Positions 35,674-43,909 of a stretch of DNA of 64,000 nt are shown here, one piece after another. Below the pieces are notes generated by a model, which was not told where the DNA came from, did no database searches, and was given only the letters and a program-made list of their open reading frames with translations. How positions within the stretch are numbered: the stretch's first letter is position 1; every line of letters begins with the position of its first letter. Both the position numbers and the translations under genes were made by a program. Source of the stretch: Methylorubrum extorquens (GTDB lineage: Bacteria; Pseudomonadota; Alphaproteobacteria; Rhizobiales; Beijerinckiaceae); assembly GCF_024169925.1 (NCBI RefSeq), contig NZ_JALJXF010000001.1, positions 4,160,001-4,224,000 on the forward strand. The letters run 5' to 3'.

Positions 35674-35776
35674 CCCTCGCGGCATTTTGCTCCGGCCGTC
35701 CTCTTTTCCCCTAAAGTCCACCCGCGTGTTTCACGCAAACTTGGCCTGAACCTGGGAAGAAACGGCAAGCTGGCTC

Positions 35777-35805
35777 TTGCAGGCGGGGCCGGAATTGGCG
35801 ATATA
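35777..35805 (+). promoter_or_regulatory. Candidate pqqA promoter
   Basis: TTGCAG (35777-35782) and GATATA (35800-35805) are separated by 17 bp, giving a good sigma-70-type promoter. It would produce a leader of about 95 nt before pqqA. The region 35674-35905 contains no gene. Confidence 0.45.
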
Positions 35806-35905
35806 CCTCCGGCGTGCGAAAACGAGTGCGTCGCCAGTATCTTACGATCCTCTTAATCAGGAGATCGAGAGGTTCCGGCGTTCCATAAAGTCGAGGAGAG
35901 ACACC

Positions 35906-35995
35906 ATGAAGTGGGCTGCCCCCATCGTTTCCGAGATCTGCGTCGGCATGGAAGTCACGAGCTACGAGTCGGCCGAGATCGACACCTTCAACTAA
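35906..35995 (+). CDS. pqqA: PQQ precursor peptide
   Basis: This 29-residue peptide MKWAAPIVSEICVGMEVTSY continues ESAEIDTFN. Glu16 and Tyr20, in the required E-x3-Y spacing, are the residues crosslinked by PqqE and built into pyrroloquinoline quinone. A GAGGAGAG ribosome site lies at the proper distance. It precedes pqqB by 47 bp. The gene is too short for many gene finders. Confidence 0.97.
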   Translation: MKWAAPIVSEICVGMEVTSYESAEIDTFN

Positions 35996-36042
35996 GGTGA
36001 TTTGAGCCGGGTTGGGGTTGCAGGCATCAGCGGGTTTTCACC

Positions 36043-36942
36043 ATGCATGTCGTGATCCTGGGCTCGGCTGCGGGCGGCGGCGTTCCTCAATGGAATTGCC
36101 GCTGCTCCATCTGTTCCCTGGCCTGGGCGGGCGATTCCCGCGTCAGGCCGCGCACGCAGTCGAGCCTTGCGGTTTCCCCCGATGGGGAACGCTGGCTCCT
36201 GCTGAACGCCTCCCCCGACATCCGCCAGCAGATCCAGGCCAATCCGCAGATGCATCCGCGCGAGGGCCTGCGCCACTCGCCGATCCACGCGGTGTTGCTG
36301 ACCAATGGCGATGTCGATCACGTGGCGGGCCTGCTGACCCTGCGTGAAGGCCAGCCCTTCACGCTCTACGCCACGCCCGGCATCCTGGCCTCCGTCTCCG
36401 ACAACCGCGTCTTCGACGTGATGGCCGCCGAGGTGGTGAAACGGCAGACGATCGCCCTCAACGAGACCTTCGAGCCGGTGCCCGGCCTGTCGGTGACGCT
36501 GTTCTCCGTCCCCGGCAAGGTGCCGCTCTGGCTGGAAGACGCCTCGATGGAGATCGGGGCGGAGACCGAGACCACGGTCGGCACGATGATCGAGGCCGGG
36601 GGCAAGCGCCTCGCCTACATCCCGGGCTGCGCTCGGGTGACGGCGGATCTGAAAGCCCGCATCGCGGGCGCCGACGCGCTCCTGTTCGACGGCACGGTGC
36701 TGGAGGACGACGACATGATCCGCGCCGGCGTCGGCACCAAGACCGGCTGGCGGATGGGCCATATCCAGATGAACGGCGAGACCGGCTCGATCGCTACCCT
36801 CGCCGATATCGAGATCGGCCGGCGGGTCTTCGTTCACATCAACAACACCAATCCGGTCCTGGTCGAGGATTCGCCCGAGCGCGCGAGCGTCGAAGAGCTC
36901 GGCTGGACGGTCGCCCATGACGGCCTGACCCTCGATCTCTGA
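36043..36942 (+). CDS. pqqB: PQQ biosynthesis protein PqqB
   Basis: This 299-residue metallo-beta-lactamase-fold protein acts in PQQ synthesis as a hydroxylase of the crosslinked Glu-Tyr intermediate. Landmarks are VVILGSAAGGGVPQWNCRC (with a CxC zinc site), NASPDIRQQIQ, VLLTNGDVDHVAGLLTLRE (the metal-binding region) and HIQMNGETGSIATLAD. It lies between pqqA and pqqCD. A short perfect dyad GCACGAT-GCA-ATCGTGC sits at 37004-37020 between pqqB and pqqCD. Confidence 0.95.
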   Translation: MHVVILGSAAGGGVPQWNCRCSICSLAWAGDSRVRPRTQSSLAVSPDGERWLLLNASPDIRQQIQANPQMHPREGLRHSPIHAVLLTNGDVDHVAGLLTLREGQPFTLYATPGILASVSDNRVFDVMAAEVVKRQTIALNETFEPVPGLSVTLFSVPGKVPLWLEDASMEIGAETETTVGTMIEAGGKRLAYIPGCARVTADLKARIAGADALLFDGTVLEDDDMIRAGVGTKTGWRMGHIQMNGETGSIATLADIEIGRRVFVHINNTNPVLVEDSPERASVEELGWTVAHDGLTLDL

Positions 36943-37108
36943 TCGGGCAGGCCTCGCAGGAAGGGTCCGGCCTGGAAATTTAGTGCCGGACTGAATATGT
37001 TTTGCACGATGCAATCGTGCGGCAGCGGCCCTGCTCCGACCGGCAACGGGCCCCATTTAAAAACAACTCCAGGAAACGTCACTCGAAGCTCGGGGGAAAC
37101 CGAACGCC

Positions 37109-38194
37109 ATGACCGCCCAATTCCCGCCGCCCGTCCCGGACGCCGAGCAACGCCTGCTGAGCCACGAGGAGCTTGAGGCGGCACTCCGCGACATCGGTGC
37201 GCGGCGCTACCACAACCTCCACCCGTTCCACCGGCTGCTGCACGACGGCAAGCTCTCGAAGGATCAGGTCCGGGCCTGGGCGCTCAACCGCTACTATTAT
37301 CAGGCGATGATCCCGGTGAAGGACGCGGCGCTTCTCGCCCGCCTGCCGGACGCGCAGCTTCGCCGGATCTGGCGCCAGCGCATCGTCGATCACGACGGCG
37401 ACCACGAGGGCGACGGCGGCATCGAGCGCTGGCTCAAGCTTGCCGAAGGCGTGGGTTTCACGCGCGATTACGTGCTCTCGACCAAAGGCATCCTCTCGGC
37501 GACCCGCTTCTCGGTCGATGCCTATGTCCACTTCGTCTCCGAGCGCAGCCTGCTCGAAGCGATCGCCTCCTCGCTGACCGAGATGTTCTCGCCGACGATC
37601 ATCTCCGAGCGCGTCGCCGGGATGCTGAAGAACTACGACTTCATCACCAAGGACACGCTGGCCTATTTCGACAAGCGCCTGACCCAGGCCCCGCGCGACG
37701 CCGATTTCGCCCTCGATTACGTCAAGCGGCACGCCACCACGCCGGAGATGCAGCGGGCGGCGATGGAGGCGCTGACCTTCAAGTGCAACGTGCTCTGGAC
37801 GCAGCTCGACGCACTCTACTTCGCCTACGTCGCCCCCGGCCTGGTGCCGCCCGATGCGTGGCAGCCAGGCGAGGGCCTCGTCGCCGAGGCAAGCCCCGCC
37901 GCGGCGACGGCTCAGCCCGCGGCCTTCTCGGGCAGCGACGTGCCGCGCCTGCCCCGCGGCGTGCGCCTGCGCTTCGACGAGGTCCGCAACAAGCACGTGC
38001 TGCTCGCCCCCGAGCGCACCTTCGACCTCGACGACAACGCCGTCGCGGTCCTCAAGCTCGTCGATGGCCAGAACACGGTTTCGCAGATCGCCCGAATTCT
38101 GGGCCAGACCTACGACGCCGATCCGGCCATCATCGAAGCCGACATCCTCCCGATGCTGGCTGGCCTCGCGCAAAAAAGGGTTCTGGAGCGATGA
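37109..38194 (+). CDS. pqqCD: PqqCD fusion, PQQ synthase plus peptide chaperone
   Basis: This 361-residue protein fuses PqqC (about residues 15-250: [59 protein letters not shown]), the oxidase that closes PQQ, to PqqD (about 270-361: [20 protein letters not shown] and [20 protein letters not shown]), the chaperone that presents PqqA to PqqE. An Ala/Pro linker lies between. The fusion is characteristic of Methylobacterium and some relatives. The stop overlaps the pqqE start (ATGA). Confidence 0.96.
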   Translation: MTAQFPPPVPDAEQRLLSHEELEAALRDIGARRYHNLHPFHRLLHDGKLSKDQVRAWALNRYYYQAMIPVKDAALLARLPDAQLRRIWRQRIVDHDGDHEGDGGIERWLKLAEGVGFTRDYVLSTKGILSATRFSVDAYVHFVSERSLLEAIASSLTEMFSPTIISERVAGMLKNYDFITKDTLAYFDKRLTQAPRDADFALDYVKRHATTPEMQRAAMEALTFKCNVLWTQLDALYFAYVAPGLVPPDAWQPGEGLVAEASPAAATAQPAAFSGSDVPRLPRGVRLRFDEVRNKHVLLAPERTFDLDDNAVAVLKLVDGQNTVSQIARILGQTYDADPAIIEADILPMLAGLAQKRVLER

Positions 38195-39345
38195 ATGCAC
38201 CGACCCCCGCCCCCTCCCCCGTGGACGTCATTCCGGCGCCGGTGGGTCTGCTCGCCGAGCTGACTCACCGCTGCCCCCTGCGCTGCCCGTACTGCTCGAA
38301 CCCGCTGGAGCTCGACCGGCGCTCGGCCGAGCTGGATACGCAGACGTGGCTGCGGGTGTTGACGGAGGCGGCGGGTCTCGGCGTGCTGCACGTCCACCTT
38401 TCGGGCGGCGAACCGACCGCCCGCCCCGACATCGTCGAGATCACGGCCAAATGCGCCGAACTCGGCCTGTACTCGAACCTGATCACCTCCGGCGTCGGCG
38501 GTGCACTGGCCAAGCTCGACGCGCTCTACGACGTCGGCCTCGACCACGTGCAGCTCTCCGTACAAGGGGTGGACGCTGCCAACGCGGAAAAGATCGGCGG
38601 CCTCAAGAACGCGCAGCCGCAGAAGATGCAGTTTGCCGCCCGCGTCACCGAACTCGGCCTGCCGCTGACGCTGAACTCGGTGATCCACCGCGGCAACATC
38701 CACGAGGTACCGGGCTTCATCGACCTCGCGGTCAAGCTCGGCGCCAAGCGGCTGGAGGTGGCCCATACCCAGTATTACGGGTGGGCCTACGTGAACCGCG
38801 CCGCGCTGATGCCGGATAAGAGCCAAGTCGATGAATCGATCCGCATCGTCGAGGCCGCGCGCGAGCGCCTGAAGGGTCAGCTCGTCATCGACCTCGTGGT
38901 GCCCGACTACTACGCCAAGTACCCCAAGGCATGCGCCGGCGGCTGGGGCCGCAAGCTCATGAACGTGACGCCGCAGGGCAAGGTGCTGCCCTGCCACGCC
39001 GCCGAGACCATTCCGGGCCTCGAATTCTGGTACGTCGGCGACCACTCGCTCGGCGACATCTGGACGCAATCACCGGCCTTCGCCGCCTATCGCGGCACAG
39101 GCTGGATGAAGGAGCCCTGCCGCTCTTGCGACCGGCGCGAGAAGGATTGGGGCGGGTGCCGCTGCCAAGCGCTGGCGCTCACGGGCGATGCCGCCAACAC
39201 CGATCCGGCCTGCTCCCTTTCGCCGCTGCACGGGAAAATGCGCGATCTTGCCAAGGAAGAGGCTGCCGAGACACCACCCGATTATATATACCGCAGCATC
39301 GGGACGAATGTGCAAAACCCGTTGAGCGAAAAGGCACCCCTTTGA
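38191..39345 (+). CDS. pqqE: Radical SAM enzyme PqqE
   Basis: This 384-residue enzyme forms the Glu-Tyr carbon-carbon crosslink in PqqA. The radical SAM cluster motif is C28-x3-C32-x2-C35 ([12 protein letters not shown]), followed by [16 protein letters not shown]. The C-terminal SPASM domain supplies extra Cys ligands ([21 protein letters not shown] and [18 protein letters not shown]). It is coupled to pqqCD by ATGA and to the next gene by TTGA. Confidence 0.97.
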   Translation: MNAPTPAPSPVDVIPAPVGLLAELTHRCPLRCPYCSNPLELDRRSAELDTQTWLRVLTEAAGLGVLHVHLSGGEPTARPDIVEITAKCAELGLYSNLITSGVGGALAKLDALYDVGLDHVQLSVQGVDAANAEKIGGLKNAQPQKMQFAARVTELGLPLTLNSVIHRGNIHEVPGFIDLAVKLGAKRLEVAHTQYYGWAYVNRAALMPDKSQVDESIRIVEAARERLKGQLVIDLVVPDYYAKYPKACAGGWGRKLMNVTPQGKVLPCHAAETIPGLEFWYVGDHSLGDIWTQSPAFAAYRGTGWMKEPCRSCDRREKDWGGCRCQALALTGDAANTDPACSLSPLHGKMRDLAKEEAAETPPDYIYRSIGTNVQNPLSEKAPL

Positions 39346-40091
39346 GACGATCCTTTCTGGCGGTCGCCCTCTCGGCCGCCCTCGTGACCACCCCCTCCGC
39401 CTGGGCAGCCTCCGACCCTGCCCCGGCGGCGCCTCGCGATACGGCGGCCGAAGGTTCGACAAACAGAGATCCGGCAACCAAGGGCACCGCACCGGACGCC
39501 AGCGACCTGCTGTTCGAGCAGCCGCAGATGAAGAACACCGCGCCCGGCAGCACCCTGACTTACGATTATGCGCGCCGCAGCGGCATCGAACGTGGACCCT
39601 ACGGGCCGCCGCTCAGCGACGCGATCAAGCTCACGGTCGAGCCCGGCAAGAGCGCCGAGAGCCGCGACATCCGCGTGCAGATGTTCTCCGGCGGCAACCG
39701 CCTCCCGGCCGGCCCCTTCACGGACATGCCCGGCAACCCCGTGCTGAGCCTGTTCCTCGAGAACCACCTGAAGGGTCTCGCCAGCCTGCTGGAAGCCAAC
39801 CCGCGCTACATCAAGAACGCGATCCGAAAGGGTCTGCGCGACAAGGCGACGGTGACGCCGATGCAGGTGTCGTTCAAAGGCCGGACCGTCGAGGGCTGGC
39901 GCGTCGAGATGAAGCCGTTCGCGGGCGATCCTCAGTCGGAGCGGATGCGCGGTTTTGAAACCATCACCTACACCTTCGTCGTCGCGCCTGACGTGCCGGG
40001 AGAGATTGTCTCGATCCAGGCCCGCGCGCTGAAGCCGGATGGCGGCGAACTCCTCGAAGAGAGGCTTGATTATGACCAGAAGGATTCCTGA
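39342..40091 (+). CDS. Exported protein of unknown function, co-translated with pqqE
   Basis: This protein of about 249 residues starts at TTG (39342), which overlaps the pqqE stop as TTGA. There is no ATG near the clear signal peptide ([21 protein letters not shown]). The mature part begins with a disordered Ala/Pro/Thr region and then has a beta-rich domain: [58 protein letters not shown] and [20 protein letters not shown]. No known catalytic motif is seen. Its tight coupling to pqqE suggests a periplasmic role in PQQ or methanol dehydrogenase function. Confidence 0.75.
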   Translation: MRRSFLAVALSAALVTTPSAWAASDPAPAAPRDTAAEGSTNRDPATKGTAPDASDLLFEQPQMKNTAPGSTLTYDYARRSGIERGPYGPPLSDAIKLTVEPGKSAESRDIRVQMFSGGNRLPAGPFTDMPGNPVLSLFLENHLKGLASLLEANPRYIKNAIRKGLRDKATVTPMQVSFKGRTVEGWRVEMKPFAGDPQSERMRGFETITYTFVVAPDVPGEIVSIQARALKPDGGELLEERLDYDQKDS

Positions 40092-40437
40092 GGCGCTCGC
40101 CGCCGCGATGCTCGCGGCCGCGATGCTCGCCGCGCCGGCTCGTGCCGACGACAACGACTATCCGACGGATGTGCGGGCCGATTACGTGTTCGGCTGCATG
40201 GCCGCCAACGGGCAGACCCGCGAGGCGCTGGAGAAATGCTCCTGCTCCCTCGACGCGCTCGCATCGATCCTGCCCTATGACCGCTACGTTCAGGCCTCGA
40301 CCATCCTGTCGATGCGCCAGGGCATCGGCCAGCGCACCGCCGCGTTCAAGTCGACCAAGATGTTCGACGACAAGGTGGCCGAGCTGCGCCGTGCCCAGGC
40401 CGAGGCGGAGATCCGCTGCTATCGCGGCGCCTCCTGA
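40072..40437 (+). CDS. Small exported Cys-rich protein downstream of pqqE
   Basis: This 121-residue protein has a signal peptide ([25 protein letters not shown]). The mature domain is predicted helical with four Cys: FGCMAANGQ, LEKCSCSLDAL and IRCYRG, which could form two disulfides. It overlaps the preceding gene by 20 bp, so the two are co-translated. No family function is known to me. Its place at the end of the pqq operon points to a periplasmic function with PQQ enzymes. Confidence 0.75.
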   Translation: MTRRIPEALAAAMLAAAMLAAPARADDNDYPTDVRADYVFGCMAANGQTREALEKCSCSLDALASILPYDRYVQASTILSMRQGIGQRTAAFKSTKMFDDKVAELRRAQAEAEIRCYRGAS

Positions 40438-40536
40438 GTATGCTGGGCCGGGGATGAGGCTGAAGCGGATTGGATCTGGCGCAACCCCGCCGGAGGGGCT
40501 AGGCCGGCAAAGTCAGCCCCTCATCCTCGATCCGCG

Positions 40537-41406
40537 ATGCCGCCCGACGCTTCCCCTCCGCCGACGCGCCTGAACACCCTGCTGCCCGGCCTCGGCCGGC
40601 GCACGCTGGTGATGGGCATCCTCAACGTCACGCCGGACTCGTTTTCGGACGGAGGCCGCTTCGAGGGCGTCGAGGCGGCCCGCGCGCAGGCGGCGGCATT
40701 GAAGGAGGCTGGCGCCGACATCCTCGATATCGGCGGTGAATCGACCCGCCCCGGCCATACGCCGGTGCCGGCCGCCGAGGAGCAGGCCCGTGTCCTGCCC
40801 GTGATCCAGGCTGTGGCTCCGGGCCTGTCCGCCCCGATCTCGATCGACACCTACAAGGCGTCCACGGCGGAGGCTGCGCTGAAGGCGGGGGCCTCCCTCG
40901 TCAACGACGTTTGGGGCCTGCAGCGCGAGCCGGACATCGCCCGCGTCGCGGCCGAGCACGGCGCGCCGGTCATCGTCATGCATAACCGCGAGACGATCGA
41001 CGGCTCGCTCGACATCATCGCCGACATGCTGCGCTTCTTCGAGCGCTCGCTGGCCATCGCCCGCCGCGCCGGCATCCCCGACGGCGACATCGTGCTCGAT
41101 CCCGGCATCGGCTTCGGCAAGAGCTGGGAACAGCACCTCGAGGCGCTCCGCCGCCTGCCCGAAATCCGGGCGCTGGGCTTCCCCCTCCTCGTCGGTGTCT
41201 CGCGGAAAAGCCTGCTCGGTCGCCTGCACGACCGGGAGACGGCGCCGCGCGACCGCCTCGTCGGCTCACTCGCCGCGCATGTGCTGGCCGGCTCGCTCGG
41301 CGCCGACATCGTGCGCGTCCACGACGTGGCGCCGCATGTCGAGGCACTGCGGGTGCTCGACGCGGTGATGCGTCCGAAGGGGACGTCTGGGACGATCCAT
41401 GGCTGA
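40537..41406 (+). CDS. folP: Dihydropteroate synthase
   Basis: This 289-residue enzyme joins p-aminobenzoate to the dihydropterin pyrophosphate in folate synthesis. DHPS signatures are LVMGILNVTPDSFSDGGRF, GADILDIGGESTRPGHTPVP, PISIDTYKASTAEAAL, SLVNDVWGLQ, VIVMHNRE, LDPGIGFGKSWEQHLEAL and GVSRKSLLG. The start at 40537 precedes a short N-terminal extension. It overlaps folB by 8 bp in a folP-folB-folK operon. Confidence 0.96.
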   Translation: MPPDASPPPTRLNTLLPGLGRRTLVMGILNVTPDSFSDGGRFEGVEAARAQAAALKEAGADILDIGGESTRPGHTPVPAAEEQARVLPVIQAVAPGLSAPISIDTYKASTAEAALKAGASLVNDVWGLQREPDIARVAAEHGAPVIVMHNRETIDGSLDIIADMLRFFERSLAIARRAGIPDGDIVLDPGIGFGKSWEQHLEALRRLPEIRALGFPLLVGVSRKSLLGRLHDRETAPRDRLVGSLAAHVLAGSLGADIVRVHDVAPHVEALRVLDAVMRPKGTSGTIHG

Positions 41407-41791
41407 CCGCATCCTCGTCCACCGCCTTGCGGTCTTCGCCCGTCACGGCGTGCTGCCGGAGGAGGAGCGGCTCGGCCAGCGCTTCTACATCTCGCTGGAA
41501 TGCCGGCTCGACCTCGCGCCCGCCGGCCGCAGCGACGACGTGACCGCCACCGTAAGCTACGCGGATCTCGCCGAGATCGCCCTCGACATCGCCACGAACC
41601 GGCGCTTTGCTTTGATCGAGGCCCTCGCCGAGGCGATTGCCGAGACCTGCCTCGCGCGGTTTGCCCGGATCGAGACGATCGCCGTGCGGATCGACAAGCC
41701 GAGTGCGCCGATCCCCGCCGTGCTCGACTACGCGGCCATCGAGATCGTGCGGGGCCGTTCCGACAGACCAGCGACGCCGGAGACGAGATGA
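41399..41791 (+). CDS. folB: Dihydroneopterin aldolase
   Basis: This 130-residue enzyme splits dihydroneopterin into hydroxymethyl-dihydropterin and glycolaldehyde. Family features are ILVHRLAVFARHGVLPEEERLGQRF, TVSYADLAEIALDIATNRRF and ALIEALAEAIAETCLARF (active-site region). It starts inside the end of folP and its stop overlaps the folK start (ATGA). Confidence 0.94.
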   Translation: MADRILVHRLAVFARHGVLPEEERLGQRFYISLECRLDLAPAGRSDDVTATVSYADLAEIALDIATNRRFALIEALAEAIAETCLARFARIETIAVRIDKPSAPIPAVLDYAAIEIVRGRSDRPATPETR

Positions 41792-42264
41792 CCCGCGCCT
41801 ATCTCGGACTCGGCAGCAATATCGGCGACAAGGCCGCGATGCTGGCCCGGGCCGTCGAGCAGCTTGCGGCGACGCCCGGCATCCGGGTCGTGGCGCGTTC
41901 CGCCGATTACCGTACGCCGCCTTGGGGCGACACCGATCAGGAATGGTTCCTCAACGCGGCCGCCGCCATCGACACCGAGTTGACGCCGCACGGGCTGCTG
42001 GAGGTCTGCCTGTCGATCGAGGCGGCGCTCGGACGCGTACGCGAGCGCCGCTGGGGGCCGCGCGCCATCGACATCGACGTGCTGGCCTACGAGGGGGCGC
42101 AGGTCGCCGACGAGCGCCTCGTGCTGCCGCACCGCTTCGTGCGCGAGCGTGCCTTCGTGCTGGTGCCGCTCGCCGAGATCGCCCCCGACCTCGTCATCGG
42201 CGGCGAGACGGTCACGGAGGCTCTGTCCAAACTCGATCCGACGGGCATCGAACGGGTGGAATGA
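41788..42264 (+). CDS. folK: Hydroxymethyl-dihydropterin pyrophosphokinase
   Basis: This 158-residue enzyme activates hydroxymethyl-dihydropterin with ATP, supplying the substrate of FolP. Signatures are AYLGLGSNIGDKAAMLARA, YRTPPWGDTDQEWFLNAAA, LSIEAALGRVRERRWGPRAIDIDVL and LPHRFVRERAFVLVPLAEIAPD. It ends the folP-B-K operon, 4 bp before a bidirectional terminator shared with xoxJ. Confidence 0.96.
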   Translation: MTRAYLGLGSNIGDKAAMLARAVEQLAATPGIRVVARSADYRTPPWGDTDQEWFLNAAAAIDTELTPHGLLEVCLSIEAALGRVRERRWGPRAIDIDVLAYEGAQVADERLVLPHRFVRERAFVLVPLAEIAPDLVIGGETVTEALSKLDPTGIERVE

Positions 42265-42267
42265 CAA

Positions 42268-42293
42268 AAGGCCCGAACCGGGGTTCGGGCCTT
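42268..42293. terminator. Bidirectional terminator between folK and xoxJ
   Basis: Stem AAGGCCCGAAC (42268-42278) pairs with GTTCGGGCCTT (42283-42293) around a 4-nt loop. An A-run precedes the stem, giving T residues for the minus-strand transcript. The convergent folK and xoxJ genes end on either side. Confidence 0.8.
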
Positions 42294-42310
42294 CGCATCA
42301 CGATCCGGGA

Positions 42311-43165
42311 TCACTCGTCCGCGGCGTCGAGAGGCTTGTTGTCCTCCTCCGCCAGCAGCGGCACCTCATATTCCCGCAGCACCGCCTCGATGTCGGCCTT
42401 GCGCTTGCGCAGGACCGCGTTGAGGCTGCGCTTCCAGTCGTTCTCGTTGTGGCGGACGCCCATCGAGACACGGAAGGTCAGCGGCGGCCGTCCCGGCTCT
42501 TGGAGGAGCGGCACGACATCCATCGGTACGCCACTCTGCTTGGCCAACCAGCCTGCGGACGGCCCCCAGAGGATCGCCACGTCGATCTTCTTCTCGGAGA
42601 GATCCGCAATCACTTCCGCCGCGACCGTCTGATGCTTGCGCTCGGCCCCGAAAGCGTAGGGCGCGTAGGCATGGATCCGCTCGCCGACGAGCTTCAACTC
42701 GCTCAGGCGGTTGGAGGGCGGCGTGCCGGCAATGATACCGATCTGCTTGTCTTTCAATCGCGGGTCGTCGAGACGCTTGAGGTCCGGCAACTCACCCTTG
42801 CGCGCGACCAGGACGTAGGCCGAGCGGTAATACGGGTTGGTCGCCTGGACGATGTCGCCGCCCGACGTGCCGATGATCAAGTCGCAAAGGCCGGTCCCGA
42901 GGGTATTGCGGACGAATCCGGGCCCCTGGGTCAGCCAGTAATAGCGCAGCTTGATCTTGAGCTCGTCGGCGACGATCTGCGCGATCTTGTTCTCGAAACC
43001 GCCGCCCTTGCGCTCGGAGAACGGCATGTTGCCGGGATCGCTGCAGACACGCAGGACATCCTGCGTGACCAGATCCGGCAGGTGCTGCGCATGAGCGAGC
43101 CGCGCCCCTGCCGAGAGCAGGAGCGCGGCGACCGCGACCGAAACGGGTGCGCTTGAGCGGGTCAT
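42311..43165 (-). CDS. xoxJ: XoxJ periplasmic solute-binding-like protein
   Basis: This 284-residue protein has a signal peptide (ending LAHAQ) and a type II periplasmic-binding fold: VLRVCSDPGNMPFSERKGGGFE, LRYYWLTQGPGFVRNTLGTG, CDLIIGTSGGDIVQATNPYYRSAYV and KKIDVAILWGPSAGWLAKQS. XoxJ (MxaJ-like) is thought to help activate or mature the methanol dehydrogenase. Its start shares one base with the xoxG stop, so the two are coupled. It is the last gene of xoxFGJ. Confidence 0.94.
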   Translation of the reverse strand: MTRSSAPVSVAVAALLLSAGARLAHAQHLPDLVTQDVLRVCSDPGNMPFSERKGGGFENKIAQIVADELKIKLRYYWLTQGPGFVRNTLGTGLCDLIIGTSGGDIVQATNPYYRSAYVLVARKGELPDLKRLDDPRLKDKQIGIIAGTPPSNRLSELKLVGERIHAYAPYAFGAERKHQTVAAEVIADLSEKKIDVAILWGPSAGWLAKQSGVPMDVVPLLQEPGRPPLTFRVSMGVRHNENDWKRSLNAVLRKRKADIEAVLREYEVPLLAEEDNKPLDAADE

Positions 43166-43755
43166 CAGCCGCCCAGGCACTCCTTCTCGACGGTCTTGGC
43201 GCTTTCGGGCTTGTCTTCCTTCTCGCCCGGACGGGCACGACCCCAGGCACCGGCGGCGCGGGCGCGCAGGTACACGTAGAGATCGTTGGCGTAGCACATC
43301 ACGTTCTTGTTGTCGCCGAAGGCGGGCATCACCTGGTTGGCGGTGTTGCTGACCTCCTGCTTGCCGCCGGCGAGGATGCCGTAGAACTCCTCGTAGGTGA
43401 GGCGCTTCAGCGAGTCCTTGAGGGCGGGCGCGTAGGTCGAGCCCATGCCGTCCGGGCCGTGGCAGACGTGGCACTCGGCGTGATAGCGGCGATAGCCGGA
43501 ATAGGTGAACCAATCGACCTTCTTGCCGTCGTTGGTGATGTGGAAGGTCGGGTGACCGTCCTTATCGAAGTATTTGCCGTCCTCTTCCTTCGTCGCTGCG
43601 GCGGCCTTGAGCACCGGCTCGTCGAGCTCCTTGGCGTTCGGATCGAGCTTGTTGGCGAGTTCGGGCTTGGCATCCTGGGCGAAGGCGACGGTGGCGGCGG
43701 GAACCGCTCCGAGCAAGGCTGCACCGACGAGACCAAGAAGAGCGGTTCTTTTCAT
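43165..43755 (-). CDS. xoxG: XoxG cytochrome c, electron acceptor of XoxF
   Basis: This 196-residue c-type cytochrome has a signal peptide (MKRTALLGLVGAALLGAVPA), one heme-binding motif ECHVCHGPDGMGS and a probable Met ligand in NTANQVMPAFGDN. XoxG takes electrons from the lanthanide methanol dehydrogenase. The start at 43755 begins the signal sequence. It is separated from xoxF by 154 bp that contain a strong hairpin, so expression may be lower than that of xoxF. Confidence 0.95.
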   Translation of the reverse strand: MKRTALLGLVGAALLGAVPAATVAFAQDAKPELANKLDPNAKELDEPVLKAAAATKEEDGKYFDKDGHPTFHITNDGKKVDWFTYSGYRRYHAECHVCHGPDGMGSTYAPALKDSLKRLTYEEFYGILAGGKQEVSNTANQVMPAFGDNKNVMCYANDLYVYLRARAAGAWGRARPGEKEDKPESAKTVEKECLGG

Positions 43756-43834
43756 CGAAGACAACGACGTTTCTCCCGAGACCATCATGTTGCACCGCAA
43801 CGTAATCTGTGCGGCTACCAAGCAGGCCCTACAG

Positions 43835-43884
43835 CATAATCATAAAATCATAAAGATGCCGGCGCGATTTCCCGCGCCGGCATC
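43835..43884 (-). terminator. Terminator-like hairpin and CATAA repeats between xoxF and xoxG
   Basis: A perfect 12-bp stem GATGCCGGCGCG (43855-43866) with its complement (43873-43884) encloses a 6-nt loop. On the minus strand it is followed by a T-rich stretch (TTTATGATTTTATGATTATG). The stretch holds three CATAA copies on the plus strand (43835, 43841 and 43849). The stem begins 25 bp after the xoxF stop and would partially terminate transcription ahead of xoxG. Confidence 0.7.
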
Positions 43885-43909
43885 CTTTAGGCTCTATGTC
43901 GCAAGCGAC

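Noticed and set aside
37004..37020. Short dyad GCACGAT-GCA-ATCGTGC between pqqB and pqqCD as a terminator
   Set aside because: The stem is only 7 bp with no T-run; it may be an operator, but there is too little to claim it.
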